Positions 23,470-34,996 of a stretch of DNA of 64,000 nucleotides are shown here, in pieces. The stretch is from Acidobacteriota bacterium (GTDB lineage: Bacteria > Acidobacteriota > Terriglobia > Acidiferrales > UBA7541). A program made the position numbers and the translations under genes. The first letter of the stretch is position 1, and each line of letters opens with the position of its first letter. Location: assembly GCA_003223215.1 (NCBI GenBank), contig QHYH01000102.1, forward strand, positions 38,664 through 102,663. The letters are read 5' to 3'. The notes under the pieces are model-generated. The model saw only the letters and a list, made by a program, of their open reading frames with translations. It ran no database searches and was not told the DNA's origin.

Positions 23470-25284
23470 ATGGAACTTTCCCCCAAGCTTGCAATGAAAT
23501 TTGAAAAGCTGCAAACCAGCTATCCGCTTAAGCGCAGCGCGCTGATCCCCATGCTGATGTACGCGCAGGATGAATTTGGCTACATCAGCGACGAAATGAT
23601 CGCGGAAATCGCACGGCGGCTGGACTTGAACAACGTGCAGGTCGAGGAAACACTGGCGTACTACTCGATGCTGCGGCGCAAGCCGATGGGCAGGCATCAC
23701 GTACAGGTCTGCACCAATGTGGCGTGCATGCTCAAGGGCGGCTACCAAGTGCTCGAGCGCGCGAAGAAGCGGCTGGAGATCGACCACAAAGAGACCACCC
23801 AGGACGGCGTGTTTTCGCTCGAAGAAGTCGAGTGCATCGGCGCGTGCACCGGCGCTCCGGCCATGCAGGTGAATTACGACTTCTACGAAAACGTGACGCC
23901 GCTGAAGTTCGACCGCATCATCGAAGAACTGGACGCCGGAAAACACCCCGTGGCGGAGCCGGTGACTTCCGGCGCACTGCACGACCGGCACGTCCTGGAA
24001 ACGCCGCTGATCAGCCGGCGCTGGGGCATGAAGGATTCGCACAGGCTGGACGTGTACGTGAAGCAGGCGGGCTACCAAGCGCTCGAAAAAGCGCTGAAGG
24101 AGATGACGCCGGAATCCATCATCGAAGAAGTGAAGAAATCAAACTTGCGCGGACGTGGTGGCGCAGGCTTCCCAACGGGAATGAAGTGGTCGTTCGTGCC
24201 AAAGGATTCGCCGAAAGCAAAGTACGTGCTTTGCAACGCGGATGAAAGCGAGCCGGGCACCTGCAAGGACCGGCCGCTGATGGAGATGGACCCGCACCAG
24301 TTGATTGAAGGCATGGTCATTGCCGGTCGCGCCATCAACTCGCATCAAGGCTTCATCTACATTCGCGGCGAATACCGCTACGTGCTGGACATTGTGGACG
24401 CCGCCATCGCCGAAGCTTATGCCGCCGGCTACCTGGGCAAAAACATTCTGGGCACCGGTTTTGACTTTGATTTGCTGACTCACACCGGCGCGGGCGCATA
24501 TGAATGCGGCGAGGAATCGGCGCTGATGGAGTCTCTCGAAGGGAAGCGCGGCTACCCGCGCATCAAGCCGCCCTTCCCCGCGGTCGTGGGACTGTATGGC
24601 TGCCCCACGATTATCAACAACGTAGAAACACTGAGCGCCGTGCCGTCCATCATTCACGAAGGCGGCGAAGCTTACGCGAACCGCGGCACGCCGAAGAATG
24701 GCGGCACTCGCATGCTGTGCGTCTCCGGTCATGTCCGGAAGCCGGGGATTTATGAAGTTCCGCTCGGCATGAACATGAAGAAGTTCATTTACGAAGTGGC
24801 GGGCGGCATCGCCGAAGGGAAAAAACTGAAGGCGGTCATTCCCGGCGGAAGTTCCTGTCCGCTGCTGACCGCCGAGGAGATCGATATCCCGATGGATTAC
24901 GATGCGCTGGCGAAAGCGGGCTCGATGCTCGGTTCCGGCGGCATGGTGGTGATGGACGAAGACACCTGCATGGTGGACATGGCGCGGCGCATCATGCACT
25001 TCTACGCCCACGAATCCTGCGGATGGTGCATTCCGTGCCGGGAAGGTACCGCTTGGTTGCGGAAGACCTTGGAGCGCTTCCACGCCGGTTTGGGGCGTCA
25101 GGAAGACATCGATCTCATCGCGGACCTTGCCAAAAACATGCTTGGGAGAACCTTCTGTCCGCTCGGCGACGCCGCGGCCATGCCGACCATCAGCATCGTG
25201 CAAAAATGGCGCGGAGAGTTTGAAGGTCATTTGAGGGGGCGTTGCCCATATAAATCCGCCGGCGCGCTCGTTGGCGCCAGGTAA
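23470..25284 (+). CDS. nuoEF: Fused NADH-quinone oxidoreductase subunits E and F
   Basis: One 604-residue polypeptide combines two subunits. Residues 1-160 are NuoE: the [2Fe-2S] ligands are C81 and C86 (VCTNVACMLKG) and C122 and C126 (ECIGACTGAP). After a short linker, residues from about 180 are NuoF: FMN/NADH site LRGRGGAGFPTGMKWSFVPK (from about 227), CNADESEPGTCKDR, AYECGEESALMESLEGKRGY and the N3 [4Fe-4S] ligands ESCGWCIPCREG with a later TFCPLGD. Fusion enforces 1:1 stoichiometry. It accepts electrons from NADH for the plus-strand complex. Confidence 0.93.
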   Translation: MELSPKLAMKFEKLQTSYPLKRSALIPMLMYAQDEFGYISDEMIAEIARRLDLNNVQVEETLAYYSMLRRKPMGRHHVQVCTNVACMLKGGYQVLERAKKRLEIDHKETTQDGVFSLEEVECIGACTGAPAMQVNYDFYENVTPLKFDRIIEELDAGKHPVAEPVTSGALHDRHVLETPLISRRWGMKDSHRLDVYVKQAGYQALEKALKEMTPESIIEEVKKSNLRGRGGAGFPTGMKWSFVPKDSPKAKYVLCNADESEPGTCKDRPLMEMDPHQLIEGMVIAGRAINSHQGFIYIRGEYRYVLDIVDAAIAEAYAAGYLGKNILGTGFDFDLLTHTGAGAYECGEESALMESLEGKRGYPRIKPPFPAVVGLYGCPTIINNVETLSAVPSIIHEGGEAYANRGTPKNGGTRMLCVSGHVRKPGIYEVPLGMNMKKFIYEVAGGIAEGKKLKAVIPGGSSCPLLTAEEIDIPMDYDALAKAGSMLGSGGMVVMDEDTCMVDMARRIMHFYAHESCGWCIPCREGTAWLRKTLERFHAGLGRQEDIDLIADLAKNMLGRTFCPLGDAAAMPTISIVQKWRGEFEGHLRGRCPYKSAGALVGAR

Positions 25285-25329
25285 AGTAAAGGACCAGAAG
25301 CAAAGACAAAGAACCGCGGCAAGGACTCC

Positions 25330-27564
25330 ATGCCAGATCAGAAGCTCATCAAGCTGAAGATTAACGACCGCGAAGTGCAGGTGCCGCAGGGTACGCTGGT
25401 CATCGAGGCGACGCGGCGCATCGGAACGGAAGTGCCATCGTTCTGTTACTATCCCGGCCTGTCGCTCCAGGCGGCATGCCGCATGTGCCTGGTGGAAGTC
25501 GAAAAAGCGCCCAAACTCCAGACCGCGTGCACGCTGGTAGCCACCGACGGCATGGTCGTTCGAACCGATACGGACCAGGTGCGCCAAGCGCGCAAGGCCA
25601 TGCTCGAGTTTCTCCTGACCAACCATCCGCTGGACTGCCCGGTGTGCGACAAGGGCGGCGAATGCGAACTGCAGGACATGACTTACCGCTATGGCGCAGA
25701 TTTCAGCCGGTTCGTCGAGGAGAAGATTCACCGCCCCGAAGAGAAGTGGTCCGAGCTGGTTTATTACGACGCTCCGCGATGCATTTTGTGCTTCCGCTGC
25801 GTGCGCGTTTGCGACGAGGGCATGGACGTAAAAGCGCTCGGCGTGGGCATGCGCGGCGCGAACAGCGTGATCATCCCGAACCGCGGCGATCACCTGGAAT
25901 GCGAAGAATGCGGTATGTGCATCGACATTTGCCCCGTCGGCGCGCTCACCAGCGGCACGTATCGCTATAAGACGCGTCCTTGGGAGATGCAATACGTGCC
26001 AACCGTCTGCGCGCACTGTTCGAACGGTTGCAAGACTACGCTCGGCGTGCGCAATCATGAAATCCTGCGCGCAAACAATCGCGATCTGAGCGGCATCAAC
26101 AAGGATTTTCTGTGTGTGAAGGGACGCTTCGCCTTCGATTTCACTAGTCACAAGGAGCGCATTCGTCAGCCGCTGCTACGCCGGGGCGACAAGCTGCTGC
26201 CCGTCTCGTGGGAAGATGCGGCGCAAGCCGCAGCAACAAAGCTGAAAGCCGCTTATGACGCAGGCGGCAAAGAGGCCATCGGCTTCATCGGTTCGAATCG
26301 TACTTCAAACGAAGAAAACTATCTCCTGCAGCGACTCGCCCGCGGGACCTTTGGAACCAACAACATCGATCATCACCGAACCGCCGATTACGCCGGATTG
26401 CTCACGGCGCTCGGCGACCGCGCGGCCTTCTCCCTGCTCACCATGGAGCAGTTGTACCAATCGAAAGCCGTGCTGGTCATTGGCAACGATCCGACCAATC
26501 AGAATCCCCTGGTGGCGTGGCAGATTCGCAGCGGCATCCGGCATTTTGGAACAAAGCTTTTCGTCATTCATTCGAACGAAAGCAAGCTGCAGCGCAAGGC
26601 GAACCAGTTCGTGAGAGTTGCCGCGGGGCAGGAGCCTGCCGTTTTGAAATGGCTGGCGCACGAAGAAGGCCAACTCGCGCCGGAACTCGTCGAGCAACTC
26701 GCGCAACTGAAAGCTGCGCTCGAAGCGCAAAGCGACGTGGCCATTGTCTCTGGCGCGGAGATTTCCGGCGCAGCCCTTGCGACGCTCGTCGCTTTCGGCT
26801 CAAAGCTGCCCGGCCAGAGCCGCTACATGGCACTCGGCGATTACAGCAATTCCCGCGGCGCGGCGGACATGGGACTGCTGCCCGACCGCCTGCCCGGGTA
26901 TGCTCACGTGGACGACGCAAAGGCCCGCGAAGCTTTCGAACAGCTTTGGGGCTCGGTGCTTTCTTCGAAGCCGGGACTCACTGCGCCGCAGATGGTGGAA
27001 GCGGCTCGGTCGGGACAGCTGCAAGCGTTGTACGTGGTGGGTGCAAATCCTCTGGTGCACTTTGGAAACCCCGGCGATGGGCGCGGCAAGCTCGATCTGC
27101 TCATTGTGCAGGAAATGTTTTTGACGGAAACCGCCAAGGCAGCCGATATCGTTCTTCCCGCCGCGTCGGCTTACGAAAAAGACGGCACGGTCACAAACAC
27201 CTCCGGCGAAATTCAAATTTTGCGCAAAGCCGCGGAAGTGATGGGCCCGCGGAGCGATTTTGACCTGCTGCGCATCCTTTCGCATCAGCTCGAAAGGCAG
27301 GGACTTGGCAAGGCGTTCCACTACAAGACGCCGGGCGAGGTGTTCGCAGAAATTCGCAAGGCCGTGGGTGCCTACAATGTGCCTCTGGCGGGTCTGCTTG
27401 CCGGTGGCGCGGAAGCCACACACGCGGAGTTTGCCCGCAACGGCCTGGCGCACTACGACGTCCCGGTGGGATTGATTCGCTCCGCAAACGACACGCTTTT
27501 CACCAGCGGCACGCTCAGCCGCTGGTGCACGATGATGGAATCCTTGCCCGAGGCGGACATCTGA
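25330..27564 (+). CDS. nuoG: NADH-quinone oxidoreductase subunit G
   Basis: The 744-residue subunit starts with a [2Fe-2S] ferredoxin domain (SFCYYPGLSLQAACRMCLVE...LQTAC), a His/Cys N5 site in TNHPLDCPVCDKGGECELQD, and two [4Fe-4S] motifs, RCILCFRCVRVCDEG and CEECGMCIDICPVGALTSG. The molybdopterin-oxidoreductase-like domain follows, beginning with a four-Cys segment (PTVCAHCSNGCKTTLGVRNH, FLCVKGRFAFDF), consistent with an extra N7-type cluster. It relays electrons from NuoF to NuoI. It is 45 bases after nuoEF. Confidence 0.93.
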   Translation: MPDQKLIKLKINDREVQVPQGTLVIEATRRIGTEVPSFCYYPGLSLQAACRMCLVEVEKAPKLQTACTLVATDGMVVRTDTDQVRQARKAMLEFLLTNHPLDCPVCDKGGECELQDMTYRYGADFSRFVEEKIHRPEEKWSELVYYDAPRCILCFRCVRVCDEGMDVKALGVGMRGANSVIIPNRGDHLECEECGMCIDICPVGALTSGTYRYKTRPWEMQYVPTVCAHCSNGCKTTLGVRNHEILRANNRDLSGINKDFLCVKGRFAFDFTSHKERIRQPLLRRGDKLLPVSWEDAAQAAATKLKAAYDAGGKEAIGFIGSNRTSNEENYLLQRLARGTFGTNNIDHHRTADYAGLLTALGDRAAFSLLTMEQLYQSKAVLVIGNDPTNQNPLVAWQIRSGIRHFGTKLFVIHSNESKLQRKANQFVRVAAGQEPAVLKWLAHEEGQLAPELVEQLAQLKAALEAQSDVAIVSGAEISGAALATLVAFGSKLPGQSRYMALGDYSNSRGAADMGLLPDRLPGYAHVDDAKAREAFEQLWGSVLSSKPGLTAPQMVEAARSGQLQALYVVGANPLVHFGNPGDGRGKLDLLIVQEMFLTETAKAADIVLPAASAYEKDGTVTNTSGEIQILRKAAEVMGPRSDFDLLRILSHQLERQGLGKAFHYKTPGEVFAEIRKAVGAYNVPLAGLLAGGAEATHAEFARNGLAHYDVPVGLIRSANDTLFTSGTLSRWCTMMESLPEADI

Positions 27565-27566
27565 CC

Positions 27567-28805
27567 GTGCATTTTCTCTTCGCCACAAGAGACGAGCTGT
27601 TCATCGCGATTGCAAAAATCGCGGTTTTGCTTTTCATCGTTCTTACGGTGAACGCCTACCTGACGTGGTTCGAACGCAAAGTCGTCGCGCACATCCAGTC
27701 GCGGTGGGGACCGCACCGCGTCGGCCCGCACGGCTTGCTCCAGCCGCTGGCCGATGGCGTGAAGTTTTTTTTCAAGGAAGACCCGACTCCCGCGGGGGTG
27801 GACAGATTCGTGTATTACCTGGCGCCGTTGCTGGCGCTCGGATTGGCCCTCACCTCCATTGCCATTATTCCGTTTGGTCCGGAACCGCTTCGCGTGTTCG
27901 GCCACGATATTTATCTGGGAATTGCTCCCCCAAATCTGAACATCGGGATACTGGCCTTGTTCGCGATCACCGCATTGGGCGTCTATGGGGTCGCGCTTGC
28001 CGGCTGGGCCTCGAACAGCAAGTATCCGCTGCTCGGCGGACTGAGAAGCGCTGCGCAGATGGTCAGCTATGAGCTGGCGCTGACCATGTCTCTGGTAGGC
28101 GTTCTGCTGATGGCCGGCACCTTCAACTTGCGCGACATTATCAATGCACAAGCTCCTCTGGCAGGGCACCCCGACCACGGAATGCTCGGTTGGAACATTT
28201 GGCCGCAGATTCTTGGCTTTTTCTGCTTCTTTACCGCGGCCGTGGCGGAAACCAACCGCGTGCCCTTCGACCTGCCCGAAGCCGAGCAAGAACTCGTCGC
28301 CGGCTTTCACACCGAGTACGCGAGCTTCAAGTTCGCCATGTTTTTCATCGCCGAATACACCAGCATGATCACCGTCTCCTGCCTGTGCACGATTATGTTC
28401 TTCGGCGGCTGGCTCTCTCCCTTCCCTGCTTCGTGGACGCTCGCTCATTATTTGCCATCGGTCGTCCTGATTCCGTTCGGCTTGTGGGTCATTATGGACG
28501 GCTTCCGCTACGAAACGACTCTCGGGCGGGTGGTTTTGCCGGTCGTGGGAACGGTCATCACCGTGCTCGGTCTCGTTTTCATCGTCTTCCCCCACGTCAA
28601 CGCGTTTATTCAGGCGCCGTTCTGGTTTATCTCCAAAGTCTTGCTTTTCCTGTTCGTTTACGTGTGGATGCGCGGGACGCTGCCGCGTTTCCGGTACGAC
28701 CAGTTAATGGCGTTTGGATGGAAGCTGTTGTTGCCGATATCGATGGCGAACGTGGCGATCTCCAGCTTTGTGATTCTGGTGAAGATGCAATGGGGTGCGA
28801 AATGA
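27567..28805 (+). CDS. nuoH: NADH-quinone oxidoreductase subunit H, copy 1
   Basis: GTG 27567, two bases after the nuoG stop, gives 412 residues; earlier codons lie within nuoG. The eight-helix subunit carries WFERKVVAHIQSRWGPHRVG, PHGLLQPLADGVKFFFKEDP, the first-loop glutamates of ETNRVPFDLPEAEQELVAGF and HTEYASFKFAMFFIAEYTSM, and RGTLPRFRYDQLMAFGWKLL. It forms the quinone tunnel with NuoB and NuoD. Its TGA overlaps the nuoJ ATG. Confidence 0.93.
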   Translation: MHFLFATRDELFIAIAKIAVLLFIVLTVNAYLTWFERKVVAHIQSRWGPHRVGPHGLLQPLADGVKFFFKEDPTPAGVDRFVYYLAPLLALGLALTSIAIIPFGPEPLRVFGHDIYLGIAPPNLNIGILALFAITALGVYGVALAGWASNSKYPLLGGLRSAAQMVSYELALTMSLVGVLLMAGTFNLRDIINAQAPLAGHPDHGMLGWNIWPQILGFFCFFTAAVAETNRVPFDLPEAEQELVAGFHTEYASFKFAMFFIAEYTSMITVSCLCTIMFFGGWLSPFPASWTLAHYLPSVVLIPFGLWVIMDGFRYETTLGRVVLPVVGTVITVLGLVFIVFPHVNAFIQAPFWFISKVLLFLFVYVWMRGTLPRFRYDQLMAFGWKLLLPISMANVAISSFVILVKMQWGAK

Positions 28806-29305
28806 GCGAGCCGCTCCTTGTGTTTTTCGCGCTCGCCGCGCTGGCGGTGATTGGAGCCGTCAGCCTGATTCTCCAGAAGCATCCCATTCACAGCGCGCTT
28901 TCGCTAATCGTGGTGATGGTGGCGCTTGCCGGACTGTTCTTGCTGATGGGCGCGGAGTTTGTCGCGGCCGTGCAAATCATCGTCTACGGCGGAGCGATCA
29001 TGGTGCTCTTCGTTTTCGTGATCATGCTGCTGAACGCCGGCGTGGAAGAGCACACCAGCCTTTCGAAAATGGCCGGTCCGCCGGGGCTGTTGCTAGTGGC
29101 GGCGCTGGCCGCGTTCGTGGCGGCTACCATTGCAAAGTCGGGCACGGGCGTACAGGCCGCCGCGCAAACCGGGGCGTTGTCTTCCACCAAAGGGATTTCC
29201 GAAATGGTCTTCAAGGATTTCGTTTATCCGTTTGAACTGACATCGTTCCTGATTCTGGTGGCGATTCTGGGCGCGACGGTTCTGGCGCAGCGGGAGAAAA
29301 GCTGA
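28802..29305 (+). CDS. nuoJ: NADH-quinone oxidoreductase subunit J, copy 1
   Basis: ATG 28802 overlaps the nuoH stop, giving 167 residues and five helices. KHPIHSALSLIVVMVALAGL, AEFVAAVQIIVYGGAIMVLF and VFVIMLLNAGVEE (the pi-bulge helix region) are diagnostic. In canonical operons nuoI sits between H and J; here there is no space for it. Confidence 0.92.
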   Translation: MSEPLLVFFALAALAVIGAVSLILQKHPIHSALSLIVVMVALAGLFLLMGAEFVAAVQIIVYGGAIMVLFVFVIMLLNAGVEEHTSLSKMAGPPGLLLVAALAAFVAATIAKSGTGVQAAAQTGALSSTKGISEMVFKDFVYPFELTSFLILVAILGATVLAQREKS

Positions 29306-29306
29306 G

Positions 29307-29609
29307 ATGGTCCCAACAAACTACTACATAATCCTGAGCGCGATTTTGTTTGGGCTCGGAGTGTTCGCCTTCATTTTCAAGCGCAATATCATCACCATTT
29401 TCATGTCCATCGAGCTGATGCTCAACGCGGTGAACCTTGCTTTTGTGGCTTTCAGCCAGGCGCTCGGCAAGCTCGACGGACAAGTTTTTGTTCTGTTCGT
29501 AATCGTGGTCGCGGCGGCGGAGGCGGTCGTGGGCCTGGGAATCATCATCTTGATTGCGCGCAACCGGCAAACACTCAACGTGGAGCGCGTGGATCTGCTC
29601 AAACTCTGA
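29307..29609 (+). CDS. nuoK: NADH-quinone oxidoreductase subunit K, copy 1
   Basis: A 100-residue, three-helix antiporter-like subunit. The two buried glutamates of the proton path are in TIFMSIELMLNAVNLAFVAF and FVIVVAAAEAVVGLGIIILI. It follows nuoJ by one base and its stop overlaps the ATG of nuoL (TGATG). Confidence 0.93.
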   Translation: MVPTNYYIILSAILFGLGVFAFIFKRNIITIFMSIELMLNAVNLAFVAFSQALGKLDGQVFVLFVIVVAAAEAVVGLGIIILIARNRQTLNVERVDLLKL

Positions 29610-31593
29610 TGCCTGCCCATCCGATGCTCGAGTACTTGTGGATCGTTCCGCTGCTGCCGCTGCTTGGTTCGGCGATCAACGGAATTTTGGGGGCGAAATG
29701 GCCGAACAAGTACGTCACTCTCACCGCCATCAGCTCGACCGGTCTTTCGTTTCTCTGCGCGCTCGAAGCCGTTCGCGAATTCTTGGAGTCCGGGCAAGCG
29801 CTTTCCCGCAAGGAATTCTTCACCTGGATAGCCTCCGGCAATTTCCGCGCAGGTTTTGATTTGCAAGCGGACCGGCTCACGGTCGTGATGATGCTGGTGG
29901 TTACCGGCGTGGGCTGGCTCATCCACATCTACGCTATCGGCTACATGGCGCATGAGCGAGGCTACTACCGCTTTTTCTCGTATTTGAATTTGTTCATGTT
30001 CTTCATGCTGATTCTGGTGCTGGCGGCGAACTACGTTCTGCTGTTCGTCGGCTGGGAGGGTGTCGGCCTTTCCAGTTATTTGCTCATTGGTTTTTGGTTC
30101 TTGAAAAAGTCTGCCTCGGACGCGGGCAAAAAAGCCTTCATCGTCAACCGCATCGGCGACTTCGGATTCATGCTGGGGATGTTTTTGCTGTTCAGAACCT
30201 TCGGGACTCTCGATTTCCAGACGCTGTTTACCAAGGCCGGTTCTTGGCCGGCGGAACCGATGGGCCACTTCGGCACGTTCACGGTTGCCTGCCTTTTGCT
30301 CTTCATGGGCGCAACCGGAAAGTCCGCCCAGCTTCCTCTCTACGTCTGGCTGCCCGATGCGATGGAAGGTCCCACACCTGTCAGCGCGTTAATTCACGCG
30401 GCGACGATGGTGACGGCGGGTGTCTATGTGGTCGCGCGCTCGCACGTTTTATTCTCGCATTCGTCTACCGCAATGCTGGTGGTCGCCATGGTGGGCTGCG
30501 CGACAGCGTTTTTCGCCGCGACGATCGGCCTCGTGCAAACGGACATCAAGAAAGTTTTGGCCTATTCCACCGTCAGCCAACTCGGCTACATGTTTCTCGC
30601 CTGCGGCGTCGGCGCATTCACGGCGGGCATCTTTCACTTGATGACGCATGCATTCTTCAAGGCCCTGCTCTTCCTTGCCGCCGGCAGCGTCATTCACGCA
30701 ATGGGCGGCGAACAGGAAATGCCCAAAATGGGTGGGCTCGGCAGGAAGATCAAGTGGACTTACGCGACGATGTTTATCGCCACTCTGGCCATCGCGGGCA
30801 TCCCGCCTTTCGCCGGCTTCTTTTCAAAAGACGCGATTCTGTTCGCGACTTTCCAAAGCGGAGCCGGAGATCGCATTCGCACCCTCTATGTCCTAGGTTT
30901 GCTCGCCGCCGTGCTCACGGCGTTCTACATGTTCCGTCTGATTTTCCTGACCTTTCACGGCAAGCCGCGTTACGACGAACACAAAGTGCATGTGCACGAG
31001 TCGCCCTGGAGCATGCGCGGGCCGCTGGTCGTCCTCGCAATTCTCTCCGTTGCCGGCGGCTGGTTTGCACTGCCGGCGTTTTTCCAGGGGCCGGACTACT
31101 TCGCGAATTTCCTCGGACCCGTGTTTGGCGCACGGGAAGCTGTGGAGGCGGGCGCGGAAGCCGCCGCGCACCAACTTGAATTGATTCTTTCGGGAGTGGC
31201 CGTGCTAGCCTCCTTGATCGGCCTCGCAGTCGCCTACCGGCTGTACATCAAGAACCCGCGCAAAGCGGATGACTTGGCGAGATCCATGAAGCCGGCGTAC
31301 ACCACATTACTGAACAAGTACTACGTGGATGAGCTCTATGCCGCCGCAGTCGTCCGGCCCCTGCTTTGGCTTTCGACCAACGTGTTCTGGAAGGCTACCG
31401 ACGTAGCAGGAATCGACGGCACCGTGAACGGAATCGCGCACGGAGCCGCAGCGATCGGCGACGGCCTGCGCCATTCGCAATCGGGCAACACGCGCAGCTA
31501 CGCCGTGTGGGTCGTCGCGGGCGCAATCGTCGTGCTCGCGGTCATTTTCTTCTGGCCGAGCGCCAGCAAAATCGCCTTGGGGTTGGTGCGCTG

Positions 31594-31594
<1 letters not shown>
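29609..31594 (+). CDS. nuoL: NADH-quinone oxidoreductase subunit L, copy 1
   Basis: The 661-residue antiporter-like subunit has IYAIGYMAHERGYYRFFSYL, LLFVGWEGVGLSSYLLIGFW (key TM5 Glu), KSAQLPLYVWLPDAMEGPTP (TM7 Lys), STVSQLGYMFLACGVGAFTA and a long C-terminal segment forming the lateral helix and final helix (VWVVAGAIVVLAVIFFWPSA). It pumps protons at the distal end of the membrane arm. Start and stop both overlap neighbours by one base. Confidence 0.94.
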
Positions 31595-33186
<1,592 letters not shown>

Positions 33187-34650
33187 ATGCTCCCGCAAGC
33201 CATCGATCTTCATCGCGTGCTGCCCGAGTTGATCTGGTCTGCCTTTGGCGTATTGGTCATGTTGCTGCAGCCGTTCGTACGCAGCCGGCAATTTTTTTCT
33301 TTTCTCGCGCTGTTCGGTTCGCTCGCGGGAACGGTTGCCGCAGCCACTGCCTTCCTTCATGGTGGGCCGGGTTTCCACGGACTGGTGCAGTCGGATTCGT
33401 TCACCTTCTTTTTCCGGCTGCTCGTGGGAAGCGTCTCGTTTTTGGTGGTCCTCGCGGCCGGGCCCTATCTCGACCGTGAAAGGCTGCCCATCGCGGAGTT
33501 TTACGCGCTTTTGTTTTTCGCCACCGCCGGAATGGGCGTGCTGGCTTCCGCCCAGGAACTGCTCACCGCATTCATCGGCCTGGAGATGAGTTCGATTTCG
33601 AGCTATGTCCTGGCGGGCTACCGCCGTGATTCGCTCAAGTCCAGCGAGTCGGCCATGAAATACTTCCTGCTGGGTTCGTTTGCGACGGCGTTTTTCCTTT
33701 ACGGCATCGCGCTGGTGTACGGCGCGACGGGCACAACGCTGCTGGACAAGATGGCGCTCTCCGACGGGACCAGCACGCTGCTGAAGCTCGGCCTCGCGAT
33801 GATTCTGATCGGGCTGGGCTTCAAAGTAGCAGCCGCCCCGTTCCAGGTGTGGACGCCGGATGTTTACGAAGGCGCACCCACGCCGGTGACCGCGCTTTTC
33901 TCCGCGGGCCCGAAAGCCGCGGCGTTCGCGCTGTTGCTGCGGATTTTTGCCACCGTGCCTGCCGCGACCAAATATTGGTTCTGGGCCTTCTGGGTGCTCG
34001 CGGCGCTGACGATGTTCGCGGGAAACCTTGGCGCGCTGGTGCAAACGAACATGAAGCGGCTGCTAGCCTACAGTTCGATCGCGCATGCGGGATACATTCT
34101 GGTCGCGTTTGCGGCCGTCACGTCCATGGCGCAGGGCGGTTCAGAGGAAGCAGCCCCTGCCTACGCGGCGGTTCTCTTCTACCTGCTGAGCTACGCGCTA
34201 GTGAAGCTGGGGGCGTTCACCATCGTTTCGCAGCTCGGCGGGGCGGGCGAAAAGAATCTTTCGATAGACGACTATGCCGGACTCTCCGAGCGGCAGCCGT
34301 TTGTGGCCGCGATGCTGAGCATCTATTTGCTTTCGTTGCTCGGGCTGCCGGTGACGGCGGGATTCTTTGGCAAATTTTATATTTTCAAGGCGGCGGTGAA
34401 TTCGCACTTAATTTCGCTCGCCGTGCTGATGGCCATCAACAGCGTGATTGGTGCTTACTACTATTTGCGCGTGATTGTGGTGATGTACATGCGCGAGCCG
34501 AGCGCGGAGGCGGCCGCGGCGGGCCCGGTGCCTTTTCCGATCGGCGTCAACGCCGTTCTCCTTATCACCTTTGTCGGCACGATTCTGTTTGGCGTGTACC
34601 CAAATCCCGTCATCAATTTCATTCTGCGGCCAAGCCTGCTTGCCCACTAG
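33187..34650 (+). CDS. nuoN: NADH-quinone oxidoreductase subunit N, copy 1
   Basis: The 487-residue third antiporter-like subunit begins immediately after the nuoM stop. AFIGLEMSSISSYVLAGYRR carries the TM5 Glu, GLGFKVAAAPFQVWTPDVYE the TM7 Lys, and LLAYSSIAHAGYILVAFAAV the later helix. It ends the plus-strand cluster; the stop at 34650 faces the minus-strand atpE. Confidence 0.93.
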   Translation: MLPQAIDLHRVLPELIWSAFGVLVMLLQPFVRSRQFFSFLALFGSLAGTVAAATAFLHGGPGFHGLVQSDSFTFFFRLLVGSVSFLVVLAAGPYLDRERLPIAEFYALLFFATAGMGVLASAQELLTAFIGLEMSSISSYVLAGYRRDSLKSSESAMKYFLLGSFATAFFLYGIALVYGATGTTLLDKMALSDGTSTLLKLGLAMILIGLGFKVAAAPFQVWTPDVYEGAPTPVTALFSAGPKAAAFALLLRIFATVPAATKYWFWAFWVLAALTMFAGNLGALVQTNMKRLLAYSSIAHAGYILVAFAAVTSMAQGGSEEAAPAYAAVLFYLLSYALVKLGAFTIVSQLGGAGEKNLSIDDYAGLSERQPFVAAMLSIYLLSLLGLPVTAGFFGKFYIFKAAVNSHLISLAVLMAINSVIGAYYYLRVIVVMYMREPSAEAAAAGPVPFPIGVNAVLLITFVGTILFGVYPNPVINFILRPSLLAH

Positions 34651-34857
34651 CTAGCTCAGCTAGGCTTTCCGGTTCCTGGGGACCTTCTCCTATAATTTTT
34701 TGAAAGCGCTGGTTCTAAAGAAAGATACAAGCGCCGTGCCCGTGCATTTACCAGGTGGGCCGTAAAGCCTCTTCGTGGCCCTCCGCTGAAGTAGGGCGGT
34801 TGTGGGAGGAACCCACCGAAGCCATCTCGGGACAACAAACCGAGCGGCCGTAGGAAT

Positions 34858-34880
34858 CCTCGCCGCTTGCGGCGGCGAGG
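34858..34880. repeat. GC-rich hairpin
   Basis: CCTCGCCGC and GCGGCGAGG pair perfectly over 9 bp with a 5-base loop. No T-run follows on either strand. It lies just beyond the atpE terminator and may act as a second stop or as a barrier to read-through from the facing operon. Confidence 0.45.
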
Positions 34881-34883
34881 AAG

Positions 34884-34912
34884 TCAAGAAAACGGCCCGG
34901 TCCCGGGCCGTT
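34884..34912 (-). terminator. Intrinsic terminator of the nuo2-atp operon
   Basis: AACGGCCCGG (34891-34900) and CCGGGCCGTT (34903-34912) form a perfect 10-bp stem with a 2-base centre. On the minus strand the stem runs straight into TTTTCTT. It lies 84 bases after the atpE stop. Confidence 0.75.
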
Positions 34913-34996
34913 GAGCTTTGCTGCGGATGAGCAGGACGGGCCCTTTTATTGTTCCTTGGGGTAAAGCGAAGCCCACGCCTACCGCTACAGAAGATC

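Larger units (their letters stand above)
34651..34996. other. Convergent intergenic region between nuoN and atpE
   Basis: 346 bases with no supported gene. Short frames seen on the minus strand have no recognised homology. The right-hand part holds two hairpins (34858-34880 and 34891-34912) annotated separately. No clear T-tailed terminator was found for the plus-strand nuo operon; a weak stem around 34670-34685 precedes an ATAATTTTTT stretch. Confidence 0.4.

Noticed and set aside
24139..26151. 670-codon open frame on the minus strand opposite nuoEF and nuoG
   Set aside because: Antisense shadow of two strongly conserved Fe-S subunits; no recognisable domain.
26285..26300. GGTTCGAAT sequence resembling a tRNA T-loop
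   Set aside because: Lies within the nuoG coding frame with no cloverleaf around it; no tRNA was found anywhere in the window.
34858..34880. Hairpin considered as terminator of the plus-strand nuo operon
   Set aside because: It is 208 bases after nuoN and lacks a T-run on that strand.
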